From assembly GCA_947095535.1 (NCBI GenBank), contig OX352773.1, forward strand, positions 271,118,515-271,182,514: 64,000 nucleotides of DNA. The letters are read 5' to 3'. The position numbers were made by a program, and so were the translations under genes. This document shows, piece by piece, positions 49,749 to 61,385 of this stretch. The stretch comes from Poecilobothrus nobilitatus. Lineage: Eukaryota > Arthropoda > Insecta > Diptera > Dolichopodidae. Below the pieces are notes generated by a model. It was not told the origin of the DNA. It ran no database searches and worked only from the letters and a program-made list of their open reading frames with translations. Every line of letters starts with the position of its first letter. Within the stretch, counting starts at the first letter, position 1.

Positions 49749-50166
49749 GTTTTGTTATAATTCTGAACGCATTACGCATTTCGTGTAAAATTAAATTATG
49801 TACTACATAATATGTTCTAAAATGTAAAGTATTATTGTCAAGTCAAGTACAAAAATTTAAAATAATATGAAAATGTAACCTTTTCGCATAGTAATTATAT
49901 ACATGCATATGTAAATACATATATTGCTGATTACATTTAATGAATATTGAATATTCTAAAATCTAAAATCGAATAAATAAAAAATACAACAAAAAATTAA
50001 AAAAGTTCCCTTTTATTTCCTTCTTTTTGTAAGTAGAATAGAAAGAATGTAGTAAAAAGACGAAGTAAAGAGCATACTTAAAAACAATAATTAAAAAATA
50101 AAAGAAATCATGTTATTTCTAAAAAAAATAATAATTTTGCTTTCTTTCAAATAATTTTTGTTTTTT

Positions 50167-50254
50167 TAGGGAGGTGGTAATCTTCAAAAGACACCAAAAA
50201 AACCTATACCTCTTAGTAGTGTCAGATTTTTACTGACTAAACCAACCTCTCTGA
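50167..50254 (-). repeat. LINE 3'-end fragment, copy 2
   Basis: In reverse complement it reads AGAGAGGTTGGTTTAGTCAG, then CTGACACTACTAAGAGG, then GGTGTCTTTTGAAGATTACC. It is homologous to 63558-63651 and 5415-5500. Confidence 0.6.
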
Positions 50255-51443
50255 AATAAAACAAAATATGAAAATCATATAACTAAGATATTATGTATGT
50301 ACTTATGTATATTTATTATTTCTTCAGTTCAAACAACTTAAATCTTGTAATAAAATTTAATCTTATAATAAAAAGCTTATAAAGTTATATATAATATATA
50401 CTTACATATAATACATACATATGTTAATGTATATAACATAACTAAATTTAAAATTTAAACAGTAATGTTAAATTGTATCTTTAAATATTGGTACAATTAA
50501 TATATTTAAACGATGATGTTATGTAGCCGTTTTTTAAATTTCGATTCGAAATTTTTAAAATGATTTTGAAAAAAGACAAATATAATGTTAAATAAGACAA
50601 ATTTGAAGTGAAAAGAGTATATTAGAGTCAGATTTCATAATTTAATAAAAAATTTTAATAAAAATGTTAAAGAATTGGATATAAGACATAAAATGTTAAG
50701 TGTTCAACATTTATTTTGATTCGTAGTACTTTTCTTTACATCTTCAATTTACTTGTTTCAGTAAATGGTTTTTAAAATTTTGGATTAAATATTCTAAAAC
50801 AACAAAAAAAAATATTTTTTTCCATTAACTACAATTTATTAAAAATTTATATTGAGTTTTACACTTTCGACACACTTTGCTGTATAGTGAGATTTCATAT
50901 GCCAAATCGTTTCATATCAGTTTTTTGTCTTCGTTTCACATGATAAAATCTTATTACTTTCTTTCAATTTTCTTGATTTTTTTGTTTTTTGTTTTTTCGA
51001 GTAGCATAGAAAATTTTGGTCACGTGGAGAATGGCCCATCTAATTGTAATATAATAGATAATCTTTGTTTCAAATATCCCTATATTTTGTATTATAACAA
51101 TACATAGTAACAAAGTTGCACTTTTAAAAAAGCATTGTAAAAATACTAGCTAAACAATATTTCGTTCATTGTTAGATACTAGGGAACAGTAATTTCAATA
51201 ACAGAATGGTTTTGAAACGAAGAAACATATATTGTATTGTATGTACCAACTTTTACTAATGGTGTTTTTTTTTGTTTTGGTAGTTGTAAAAAATGCATTA
51301 ATATAAAAAAAAGAGTAAAAGTGTAAAAAAAGAGTGGCCCATTTTATTGTAATGTGATAATCTTTGCAACAAACAATCAAAAATAAAAAAAATCTGATCT
51401 CAAAAATAATAATTTTGTCCTCTTTATTTCTCTTTCTTATTTT

Positions 51444-51598
51444 CCCATATTCTATTAGTTAAAAAAAAACAATGTTAAACCTGCTTGGTTAAAAAACTTT
51501 AATATAATATTATAATAGATTCCCCTATTCTGTTAGTTAAAAAAAACAATGTTAAACCTGCTTGGTTAAAAAACTTTAGTGTTATATATTATTATAGA
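51444..51598. repeat. 78-bp tandem duplication
   Basis: Two adjacent units (51444-51521 and 51522-51598) share TATTCTATTAGTTAAAAAAA, then CAATGTTAAACCTGCTTGG and TTAAAAAACTTTA with few differences. A recent local duplication. Confidence 0.85.
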
Positions 51599-52428
51599 TT
51601 TATTTAATTTAAAATACGTTTACGAATGTCTAAGATTATTCAAAATTTTATATTTTTAAAATTTATTTATTAGCGACATTAAAGAAGTATAAAAACAATT
51701 AAAATTATTCCTAAAAATCATTTTATATACGCAGAAAATTTTTAAAAAACAATATGGTTCTAATCAATTAAAAAAACAATTTAATTATATTTATCTGTTT
51801 GATTATATTTAATTGAATGTAACTTTTTTATCAGCTAAAAAGTAATGAATATTTGATTACATTTACTATCTGTTGATTTGTCATATAATTTAATTTTAAA
51901 ATTTAAAAAAAAATCTCAATTTTGAAAACATTATTAATATTTCTTTATAAGTAAATCGTTTTCGATTTTAATTCTAAAGGGAATTTGAATTATTTATAAT
52001 TTTATCAAATCAAATCATCAAAATAAATTTGTATTTAAATACTTTTAGAAAAATTATTATGAATTATTATGCGTATTGAATGAATTTAGTTGCGTATCAA
52101 TATATTATAAATAAATATTGCATCTGTATTAAATTCACTTTTTTATTTATAAATTTGTTTCTTTTTTGTCTTCCATTTTTTTTTATTTTTAGATTTTGAT
52201 CTAAAATACTCTCAGTCTCAAACCCATTTTAAAATAAAAAAAAATTTATTATCTCAAAAGTTCGTTTTCAATATTTAATTAAATGATCAGTTTTTAATCT
52301 TTAAGGTTTTGTTTGATTCAGTCTAAATTGTATTTTAGAAAGGGAAACTTTTTAAGTTTTGTTTCAAATCTGTTCGGATTTTAAACAAAAAAAAAAAAGA
52401 GAGGAAAATTAAATAAAATAAAACAAAA

Positions 52429-53212
52429 ATGATAAGGAACGTTATTTTGTTACTTTTATTTGTAATTTGTGTTAGTTCATCAGTTAAATCTTTTGATTTG
52501 ATGAATTTTCAAGGAGATTTAAATGTATTGGAAACATTTGGATTTAAAGTTCCAACAGAATTAAATTCTTTTATACGCTTGCAAAGAAATTATAATAATA
52601 CAAATAGCCAATATTGGAAAACATCTTCATCTAAAATTCGACCATTAAAATCATTTGTTTTCGAATGTGTTTTTCGTATTGATGAAAGTATTTTAAGAAA
52701 TTTGAATAAATATGAATTTATTTTATTTTCGCTGGAAAATATTCAAAATTCTAAAAATATTTTCGAAATCGGTTTAAATAATGAACGTTCATTAAAATTT
52801 GATATCAAATCATATAATTATAATGATAGTACAACAACATTTGATATGGTGATGCCAGATAAATGGTATAAATTAATGTTATCATATCAAAATGGTAAAA
52901 TGGAATATTGGTTTGATTGTATGTCAAAACAGACAGCATCACAAATTTATCCGATTGAGTTGGCAGTACATTATAGTACAGTAGAAGAAGTATTTCAATT
53001 TAGTGTTGGATATTTGAAGAGTGGTGGCATTGAGTACAATACAAATTTTGGAAATGTAAGTTTTTATAAATGATGTATTTTTTAATTTAATTTTTTAAAT
53101 TATTCTATTTGAATTTTAGTTCGATATTAGTAAAATGAAATTTTATAGTGGATATTTAAGACCATATGAATTTGATTGTTGTGATGTCCCTAAAGTGTGT
53201 AGTGGTGTCTAG
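52429..53212 (+). CDS. Secreted thrombospondin-N/laminin-G-like protein, two exons, 239 aa
   Basis: Exon 1 is 52429-53055 and exon 2 is 53120-53212, joined by a 64-bp GT/AG intron in phase 0. Read-through would stop within six codons. Residues 1-21 (MIRNVILLLLFVICVSSSVK and one more) form a signal peptide. The mature chain has the pattern of a TSPN/laminin-G-like beta-sandwich: FVFECVFRIDES (77-88), FILFSLENI (97-105), FEIGLNNERSLKFDI and WYKLMLSYQNGKMEYWFDC (146-164), the last being the typical strand pair ending in Asp-Cys. Exon 2 adds FDISKMKFYSGYLRPYEFDC and a Cys-rich end (CCDVPKVC). Such domains stand alone or precede collagen or thrombospondin regions; here the protein ends right after the domain. 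A secreted extracellular role is inferred, and a specific orthologue is not known to me. Confidence 0.85.
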
Positions 53213-53794
53213 GTATTGTAATTATCTACAGTTAAAAAGATAGCTGAAGTATACATATTTATATAAATAATTAAATTTTTGAACAAAAAAAAAAAAAAAT
53301 CAATTTAAAATAAAAATAATTATAGTTGTTGAATAAAAATAGATATAGTTGGATAGACTCGATTTTGATTTAGATTAATTTTAATATTTTATTTGTTGAT
53401 TATTAAATTAGATTGCTATATATATATTATATTATCATAAGTATCTAAATGAATTTGCTTATCAATGTAATTAAATATGTAAATGTATAATGAAATTGAT
53501 TTTAAATTAATATCAGTTCTTAATGTAATTTTGACAAAAATTTTTTTTTAAGATTAGCGTCTCTATATACACCTTAAAAAATTTTCTTTTCAAGAAAGTT
53601 TAAATTCAACTACAAAGAACATTTAACGATAAACTTAATTTAATAATTTTGTATTTTTAATATTTATAAATTTCAAATTATAGATATATTATTGTTTCTT
53701 TTATTATTTAAATAACTCTTACATAAATGAACGTAAAGTAAAGTAAAATAGTTTTTTTTTTGAAACAATATGTTATTTAATAAAAGGGGCCGTC
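53213..53794. other. AT-rich 3' flank
   Basis: Probable 3' UTR of the preceding gene, with several AATAAA-like signals. Nothing else was seen. Confidence 0.5.
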
Positions 53795-54595
53795 TTTATA
53801 ATTCTGAGCTGTGGGTTTTGGTTTAACTTTATATATTTTTTTATGTGTAGAAAACAATTTTTCTCTCACTACAATTTGTACATACAATACTCAAAAATAT
53901 TCGTAGAGCTGCTGATATATTTGGAAATCAATTTGCAACTCAATTGTGGTTTTTAAAATAAGCTGGGCTTTCGAAAAAGTCATTGAGTTGTCAAATAACA
54001 AATTAATATATTTGAAATTTAAGCTTGTCACACTGCTAATCCTTCTTCCAGATCATCATGGTATTCTTTACACAAAATATTCACCTTTTCCTGAATAATA
54101 TTGGTGTCGATTTTTTTTAAATATACATTATAAATCCAAATTTGACAGCAATGTGGTTATAAGCAGATTTCCGTTTATTTCAGCCAAAAGTGAATTAATA
54201 ATAACGTAAAAAGTATTTATATGGTCCTTCATCGATGACCCTTTTTCTCTTGATGGCTCTCGTACTTTTAAATTCTTGATATCCTGATAGTTCTTCCCCT
54301 TTTTTTTGCAAACATTAAACGAATTTTCATTTCGACATATTTTTCTAATGCGTTGTTCTTAGGCCACACTTTCAATTTCAACTTTTTGGAGACTTATATT
54401 AATGTTATTAATAGTTTCCAAAATATCATTCCAAAATGATAACATTCAATTCTAGTGGGACATTTCTGTGTAGAATCTATATATATATATATATTATCAT
54501 TTAGAGCAACTCTAAGAGTTATATCTGACAAATATCGCATTCACCGATTCTGCGCGCGTCCACCATCCAGTGGTTTCATTTGCATATATTTGAAT
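53795..54595 (-). pseudogene. Decayed hAT transposase (ZMYM1-like)
   Basis: Minus-strand translation in shifting frames gives TTGWWTRAESVNAIFVRY (near 54560), which resembles the TRWSCRAEAV box of ZMYM1-like hAT proteins. It is followed by FWKLL-type and LQKVEIE remnants (near 54400), then KSTRAIKRKRVIDEGPYKYF (near 54240) and EYHDDLEEGL (near 54050) leading into the C-terminal dimerisation part. The order of these blocks fits the family, but stops and frameshifts occur throughout. No terminal inverted repeats were located. Confidence 0.6.
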
Positions 54596-54599
54596 TTTG

Positions 54600-57249
54600 T
54601 TTTACCTAAATATTAATTACTTCCTTTCAAAAATGACAATTAAGTATAGCTAAAAAGCTTTTGTCTGATGACAAAAATACTTCCTTATTTTTAGGTGTTT
54701 TAAAATTTATATTTTTATTTTTACATATAATGTGCTTCAATCGATTGCGTCCTTAGATTAATGGGGCGCCGCTGGACTACATCTCAATTAGCCCTATATG
54801 GTTAAGTAGAGCCTATTGAAAAACAAAAGTTTTGATATGAGTTTGAGTTTTTAATTTGATCAATAATAATATAAATTTGAAATGAACAATCTGTGTTTTA
54901 ATGGTTCTCACTTGAGCAAAATTTGAATGTATTTATAAATTACTAAATTTTTATTTTTTGTAAAAAGTAATAAACGAAGAAGACACTGATTATATAAAAA
55001 TATTGGTTTCTTACTTATTGTTAGATTGATTAATTATATTTTTTGATTGAAATTTTGAAACTTTTTTTTATTTATCTATGTATGTATTCCTACTATAAAA
55101 TATTTTTAAACTTGTGGTGGTTTTAAAAGAATTCTTAAATATAAAACAGCAGGATAAAAACTACAAAAACTAACTACTAACTAAATAAATAACAATTCTT
55201 AAAAATGAGATTTCATTACTAGCAAGAGTAACAACCAGAAAAAAAACTTTTCATATTTTATAATTCTGTTTTTTTTTGCTAAATTTTTTTTTTTAATTAA
55301 AAAGTATTTTCATACTTTGACTTAAAAACTAATTGAATATCTTTACAGTTTTTACAGGGATGGCTATATGAAAGTTAATAGAATTTCAGAACGTTCTTCT
55401 CCTGTTGTTTTTGTTTTTTTTGAAACTCAAATCTATATAAGTACATATTGTTATTTTCCTATTTTTTTTTTTTTTAATCTTCTTCAAAGTAACAATAAAG
55501 TTTATGATAGGTGTGGTGTATACCCAAGAGAATGTCATCAACAAAACTGACCAATAAAATTATTTGCGTTTCTATGGGCAATCTTGAAAGTTATTTTCTT
55601 TTTTTGTTTTTTTTTGAGCAATAAATTTTCTATTCATCTTCAGAATAATTTGATAGTTTTATAATAAAAAAAAAGAAAAATTAAGTAAAAACATAAAAAG
55701 AATATTGAGAATCCTTTAGAAAAGGAATCTAAGAAAGCAACAATAAAAAATTTTAAACCCATTGTGGTTTGAAAAATTTAAAATACAAAAAAAAAAAAAG
55801 ATAAATATTATGTATTAAAAAAAATATGTAGGTATATATAAATAAAAAATAGGGACGTTTAACATGCCAAAAAAAAAAAAAAATGTAAGAAATAAAATTT
55901 TTAGGAAAATGAAAAAATTAAAACTTTTTTTATATATAGAAAAGAAAAAAATAATAGTTTTGTTATAAGAAAAGTTTCTATAAGGCTTATATAAAAATCT
56001 TACCATAGTAAAATTTTTAGAAGACTCTTTGTTTTTAATTTTTTATATTCTGGCTGATAGGTTCAGCTTTTCGTATCTTCAGTTTTTTTTATTTTATCCA
56101 TTATTTTTGTCTTTTTTTCTTTGAAAAATATTTCATTATGTCTTACTTATGAAAATTTAACTTTTATGTACAATATTTATTTAGATAATACTTGAGTGTT
56201 ATTTTTTTTCATTTTGATATTTTAAAAAGTTTTTAAATATAAATAAAGGAATAATATTAGACATGTAGTTAGAAACTTAACTTTAAGATATTTAGGATAT
56301 TATTACAATCAATTTGAATATCTATCGTAAACATAAAAAATGCAAACCAAAAATATAAGTCTTATATTCAATACATTTTGAATAAGGATGAAAGTTAAAA
56401 AAAATTAAGTATTAAAATAATGAATAATAATAAAAATAATTCTCATCAGTTGCCATTTTACTGAAAAAAATTACAGCGCAAAATTAAATTATCAAATAAA
56501 TTAAATGATATAAAATCATATTAAAAAGAATGAAACCGATTAATCGATTCGAAATCAAAGTATCATCGATTAGAGTTCTGTCAGCAGATCATAATAAAAA
56601 AAAAATATGTTATATATATAACATAAACATAATCTGTTAAATATAAACAAAAATAATTAGTAAAATAAAAATAATTCCTGAAACAGATAAAAGATAGCGC
56701 ATAAATAATTTGAAAAGTATTATTCCAGAAAGGTAAGTTTTGTTTAATATGGGAAATAAGCAATTTTGTAAGAACAACAAATCCTAGGGGTGGGTAAAGA
56801 ACATAAAAACAATATTATTAAAATCAAAACAAAAGGCCATACATTTTATTATATTTTTATATGTACATATAATGCATGATTTCTTTGATTTGATTTTCAT
56901 AACGTTAAAATGATTCTGTTCTATATTTTATATATGATATATATGATATTATGTATGATATTATAAACGAAAGTTAAATATTATTATAATTTTCTATTAA
57001 ATATTAAATGTATTTACGTATGCATACATTTATTAAGTAAAAATTAAAAAAAAAAAATTTTAAAAAGAACATTTTCCTATTTTTAACTGTTTTTTTTTTG
57101 TTTATAGAATTTTATTAAAATCTTTTTTATGGATAATATTTTTAAAAATTAGGATCTGCGTCCGAATTTGTGAGAATAAAATAATATTTTCATTATTTGT
57201 TATTGGGCTTTATTTTAGAATTTTATTTTAACTAGCATATTTACTAATT
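54600..57249. other. AT-rich intergenic stretch
   Basis: No gene was recognised. Bases 54745-54800 (ATTAATGGGGCGCCGCTGGA) are unusually GC-rich for the window and may belong to the hAT relic or another element. The open frame at 55368-55550 has no support. Confidence 0.5.
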
Positions 57250-57920
57250 TATTGTCTGTTTACAAAACTGCTAAACGGTTTAGGCTAGAGCAATACAATT
57301 TAAACCAAGAATAAGTCTCTTAAAAAAATTAATTACACAACTTTGTTATGTAGCCTCACAACTTTATTATGGAATTATACAGCCTCTGAAATTTTGTCAA
57401 ATCAAAATAATACAAATTTTAATACGCAGTTTAGTATTTAAATTTACAGTTATGCGAAGACAAAATTTTGCAAGATTTCGTTTCCTTCATAGCATCGACA
57501 CATAGAGAAAAAATATCTTTCAGAATTATGATAAATTTTTTTTTTTTTTAGTTTATTCCCCTGCCTCATAAATGTGACAAGAAAATTGCACAGCCTTTCC
57601 TTTTCAGGCGTCGCTGTAAATATCGTTACTTTACTTTATAAATCGCTCTGGTTAAGAGCTATTATGTGCAAAGATTGAAAATTTACAAATTTTTTCTAAG
57701 TAAAAATTAAAGCTTCAACATTATAATTTACATGTATTAACAGTTTTGTTTTAATTATATAGGGTTTCCTTAAAATTGAAAAAAGTTTTTCTTCATATTT
57801 GAAAATGTTTTCTGACATACAACATTCTAAGAAAATTACAAATTTTGGTGCAGGTCACAATTCATTTTCGGTCATAGTTTACATTTTATAAAAAATACAT
57901 ACTATTTGGATAAAAGTTTT
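57250..57920 (-). repeat. Family R repeat, highly diverged copy interrupted by a SINE tail
   Basis: In reverse orientation it keeps GTCTGTTTACAAAACT, a CTAAACGGTTTAGG block, GTAGCCTCACAACTTTATTA, a TTTGCAAGATTTC-type block and CAAATTTTGGTGCAGGTCAC in the same order as 61440-62690. A SINE A tail fragment occupies 57550-57628 in the middle. Confidence 0.6.
57550..57628 (-). repeat. SINE family A, 3' tail fragment
   Basis: TTTATTCCCCTGCCTCATAA, then a GTGACAAGAAAATTGCACAG stretch and CCTTTCCTTTTCAGGCGTCG match the 12546 copy. Homology stops near CTGTAAATATCGTTAC, so only the tail is present. Confidence 0.7.
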
Positions 57921-59192
57921 TTCCTAAACATTATTTTTACAGTAAAGTACCAATTTTGATGGTAAATATATATAAAAATAATTTTTAGAAAAACAAAATA
58001 TATTTATTTAATTAAAATTTTTAAAGGATAAATAATATACTTTAGTAATTAGTAAGATATATGTATATATTAAGAAAAATTTAAATTATATGTATGGTTT
58101 TCATATAATTTTTTTTTGAAGGTTTTCTTTGTTTACAAAATAATAGTATAAAAAATATCAAAAATCAAAAGAAAATGATTGGTCGAAAATGAAATAAATA
58201 ATTTTACCTTGTGACACGCTTAAAATTTTAAATTTTTATTGAAGTTTTTCATTTTTATTTGGCAGATTGTATTGATTGTTTGACAAGTTAAGTTACGTTA
58301 AAGCTTGATTAAAGTTTGAAATTATATCATGATACTTTTAGTACAATATAAGCCAGGATTTTTTATAAATTTTTTGGTTATACAGCTGGAAGAGGAAGAG
58401 TAGAGAACAGAAATTGATTGATCGTTTACCGTGTGTCTATACTTTAATAAAAAAAAAACAGTTTTTGTTTCTTGTTTAATTCTTTATATTAAATTTACTT
58501 CAATTACTGATAACTTAAATTTACTTAATTTTATATGTTTAAATTAAATTATTTCAATTTAATTCTTTTAATTTATAAAAACTATTTTATTAACTACTAG
58601 CAGAAGATGTAGTCCACAACCAATAACTAAAACTTATTGTTATACTTATTATCATGGTTTGTCACTGCCTTATCAATCATGCATTATATCATATTAGCAA
58701 ATTTGATATTTCTAAAATTATTACAACGTGTCATAGAAATGTAGAGCTGAACTCTACAATGGAATCTGTTGTTACACTCAGTTTCAGTGGAAAACTTTTT
58801 ATCGCTTGGTGTATTTTATTAAAATTATAAATCTGCATCTGATGTTTTTTGCACAAAAAACTAATAATCATTATCATTCAAATTTGGAAAATCATGAATT
58901 CACTGACCTAGAAGAAATTCTAATTAAGGAGTTAAATTATTACAACTTCTGAAAAATTGAACTGGGTAATTCTTAACATTTTCTATATTGCATTTAAATA
59001 GGTGATTTCTATAATAGTTTTTATAGAAAAGAAAACTTAAGGAAGACAGACACCAATTGAATATCTCCTTGGTATGATCAGATTCTTATACTGACTGAAA
59101 TGTATCTAATGTAATTTTGTTCTAAGAAATTGCCACTTCTTTTTATTTTGTCTGTAAGTATATGTCCCGATAATTTACAATATGTCGTCTTT
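57921..59192. other. AT-rich intergenic stretch
   Basis: No gene or repeat was assigned. A short hairpin GTAGAGCTGAACTCTAC is at about 58741-58757. Confidence 0.5.
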
Positions 59193-59480
59193 ATACCCGT
59201 ACGATAGGATCGGGTATAATAAAATTACTCCTCCGTTTGTAACACCTCGAAATAAGCGAGCTAGATATACCTTCAAAGGTATGGATCGGATCAGAAAAAA
59301 ATTCTAAGACGATTGAGACATGTCCGTCCGTCCGTCCGTCAGCACGCTAACTCAAAAACTAAGAAAGCTAGAATCTTGAAATTTACACAAAATATTCTGG
59401 GAGTAATTTGTACGTTTCCTATTTTTTTTGGTTGAGTTTGGACCAAAACTTAGGGTAGCTCTCGAACACCTAACTTTTAG
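59193..59480 (+). repeat. Mini-me-like element, 5' head only
   Basis: It starts ATACCCGTACGATAGGAT, with the complement CGGGTATA closing a small hairpin. The core phrases CGAGCTAGATATA, AAAGGTATGGATCGGATCAG and GACGATTGAGACATG follow, then a CCGTCCGTCCGTC microsatellite. These match 6077-6240. The mini-me 140-bp repeats do not follow; family R-like sequence does. Confidence 0.75.
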
Positions 59481-60240
59481 ATCCCCACATTTTTTTTGAA
59501 ATAGAGCTATGAAATTTTAACTGCTGATAGATCTCAGAAAAATATTAATTTTATTTTTAATAACTTTTTTTTGTAGCCCCACCCGTTACGGAGCTACAGT
59601 TCCCCAAAGGTTCAAAAAAGCTCTATATTTAAATTGTTATAGCACAAGTTGTATAAGGTAAATCTTCATTTTGAAAACGCCAAACGATTACTACTTTTAT
59701 TAGCTTCAAAAGTATATATACAATAAATATATATTTGTGGCATACGGTGTCTTAATTTACCGTTATGCGAAACTAAAATTTTGCAAAATCCTTTAACCCT
59801 TCTATCTTCTAAACGGTTTAAGCTGTAAACTTGAAATTTTGACAGCAGTTAGATCTTTGAAAATAAGTATGAGTCATTTCAGAAAGTTTTTTTGTATCAC
59901 CCCCCGTTTAGGAGCTGTAAGGGGTCAAAAACTGAAAATTTCCTATATTTAAACACCTGTAACTTGAACACCTGTTAAAATTTTTTTGAAGTAATACACA
60001 AAAATTAAACCTTCAACATTATACTATTATTTCTGTTAACAACTTTTTTTAAGGTTACTTAGGGTTACTTTTTTTAAGGTTACTTAGGGTTAAGGTTTAC
60101 TTAGGGTTACTTTATAATTGACGAAAGTGTTACTTGATTTTTTCAAATTTTCTAACAAATTTCTTTAACAAATTTTTTGTTTTACTCGATAATTTGAAAT
60201 TCTTGAAGATATAATGCGTAGTACAAAAAATTGTAAGTAA
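59481..60240 (-). repeat. Family R-like body fused to the mini-me head
   Basis: It contains GTAGCCCCACCCGTTACGGAG, CTACAG, TTTACCGTTATGCGAAA, ACTTGAACACCTGTTAAAAT and a CTTCAACATTATA block, in the order seen in family R on the minus strand. The right end (60000-60240) is homologous in inverse orientation to 39415-39642. A short direct repeat GGTTACTTAGGGTTA is reiterated at about 60050-60108. Confidence 0.65.
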
Positions 60241-61385
60241 ATAAACAACATAACGGTTGGTTGAAGAATTTTTATTTATATGATATTGAATATAAATTTT
60301 CACAAAAAAAAAAATTAAAACTTTTTAAACAATAAATATAATTTTTAAATTAAATGACAAGCTTTCACTTAGGTGGAGGAAAGAGATTTTTTTTGTATAA
60401 AAAAAAATTGTAAACTGAATATTTGATTCACAATCTACACTAATATCCCAACACAATAATAGTTACCAAGTCATGACACTGATATAAAGCTCTATAATAG
60501 GCCTACTTTAAAAATAATTTATAAGGAAAATTGAGTTTTTCTCTTAAGAAAAATAAATAAAATTCGATGTTTATAGTTTTTGTTGAAGTTTTATCTATTC
60601 TATAAATAGTAGTTATGTATATAGTTTTTGAAAATTAACTTAGATTTAAAATAGTTTATGTAATGTTCAAGATTAGATAAAAATTTTTGAACGATTTGCT
60701 TAGGCTATTGTACTTAGAAAAGATTTTTTTTGTGAAGATAAGCTATAGAAAATAAAGAAAGAAATAAAAAGTTTGAAATAAAAAAGTAGTAAAACAAAAA
60801 GCAAATAGTAATTTTTATTATTTTAAAAAAATTTGCCAAATTAAATATTATAATTTATTTTCTATTTAAATACATAATAGTACGTATTTTAATTAATACT
60901 TTATATGATACTTTAAATATTTTTGTATTACATATGATGGCATGCTGTTGGAATAAATTAAAATTCATTTAAAATATCAAATAATTTCAGTATGGTACAA
61001 TTTTTTTTTGTAAATATATCATTTAATTACAACTTCTCAAATATGCATACTTACACATAGTATAGTAATTGTAATATAGTAATTACGTTCAGATTTGTCT
61101 TTGTGTTCCTTTGATTTATACATATATACTTATAATTCATTAATAAAAGCAATAATGTAACTGTTTGATTTCATATTTTTGTATATATAGAAATGAGTAT
61201 AATATAACCAGATTATATGTAACTATTATTATTTATTAAATATCTAGACAATTCTTAGCTTTCTCCATTATTAGTCAACATGTTTTTAAATATTTATACT
61301 TAGTTAGTATGTAATTGTTTTTAATGTCAATATTCGTTCGTTTGTGTTTTTAAGATTTTTTGTTTTTTTTTCCTTTGTCTTTGGA
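60241..61385. other. AT-rich intergenic stretch
   Basis: Nothing recognised on either strand. Confidence 0.5.

Larger units (their letters stand above)
49749..52428. other. AT-rich intergenic stretch with small repeats
   Basis: It contains the LINE 3'-end fragment at 50167-50254 and the 78-bp tandem duplication at 51444-51598. The phrases GAATGGCCCATCTAATTGTA (about 51030) and GAGTGGCCCATTTTATTGTA (about 51334) show a further local duplication. The last 200 bases are upstream of the secreted-protein gene. Confidence 0.5.

Noticed and set aside
50877..51107. Small open frame with a hydrophobic N-terminus that could be a short secreted peptide (inner ATG at 50940).
   Set aside because: A related phrase at about 51334-51370 is non-coding, composition is that of AT-rich noise, and there is no homology; it is probably part of a local duplication.
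58741..58757. Hairpin GTAGAGCTGAACTCTAC considered as an RNA or transposon end.
   Set aside because: Only 6-bp arms and no supporting context.
60050..60108. TTAGGG-containing repeats resembling telomere sequence.
   Set aside because: Only three or four irregular GGTTACTTAGGGTTA units inside a family R-like repeat; no telomeric array.
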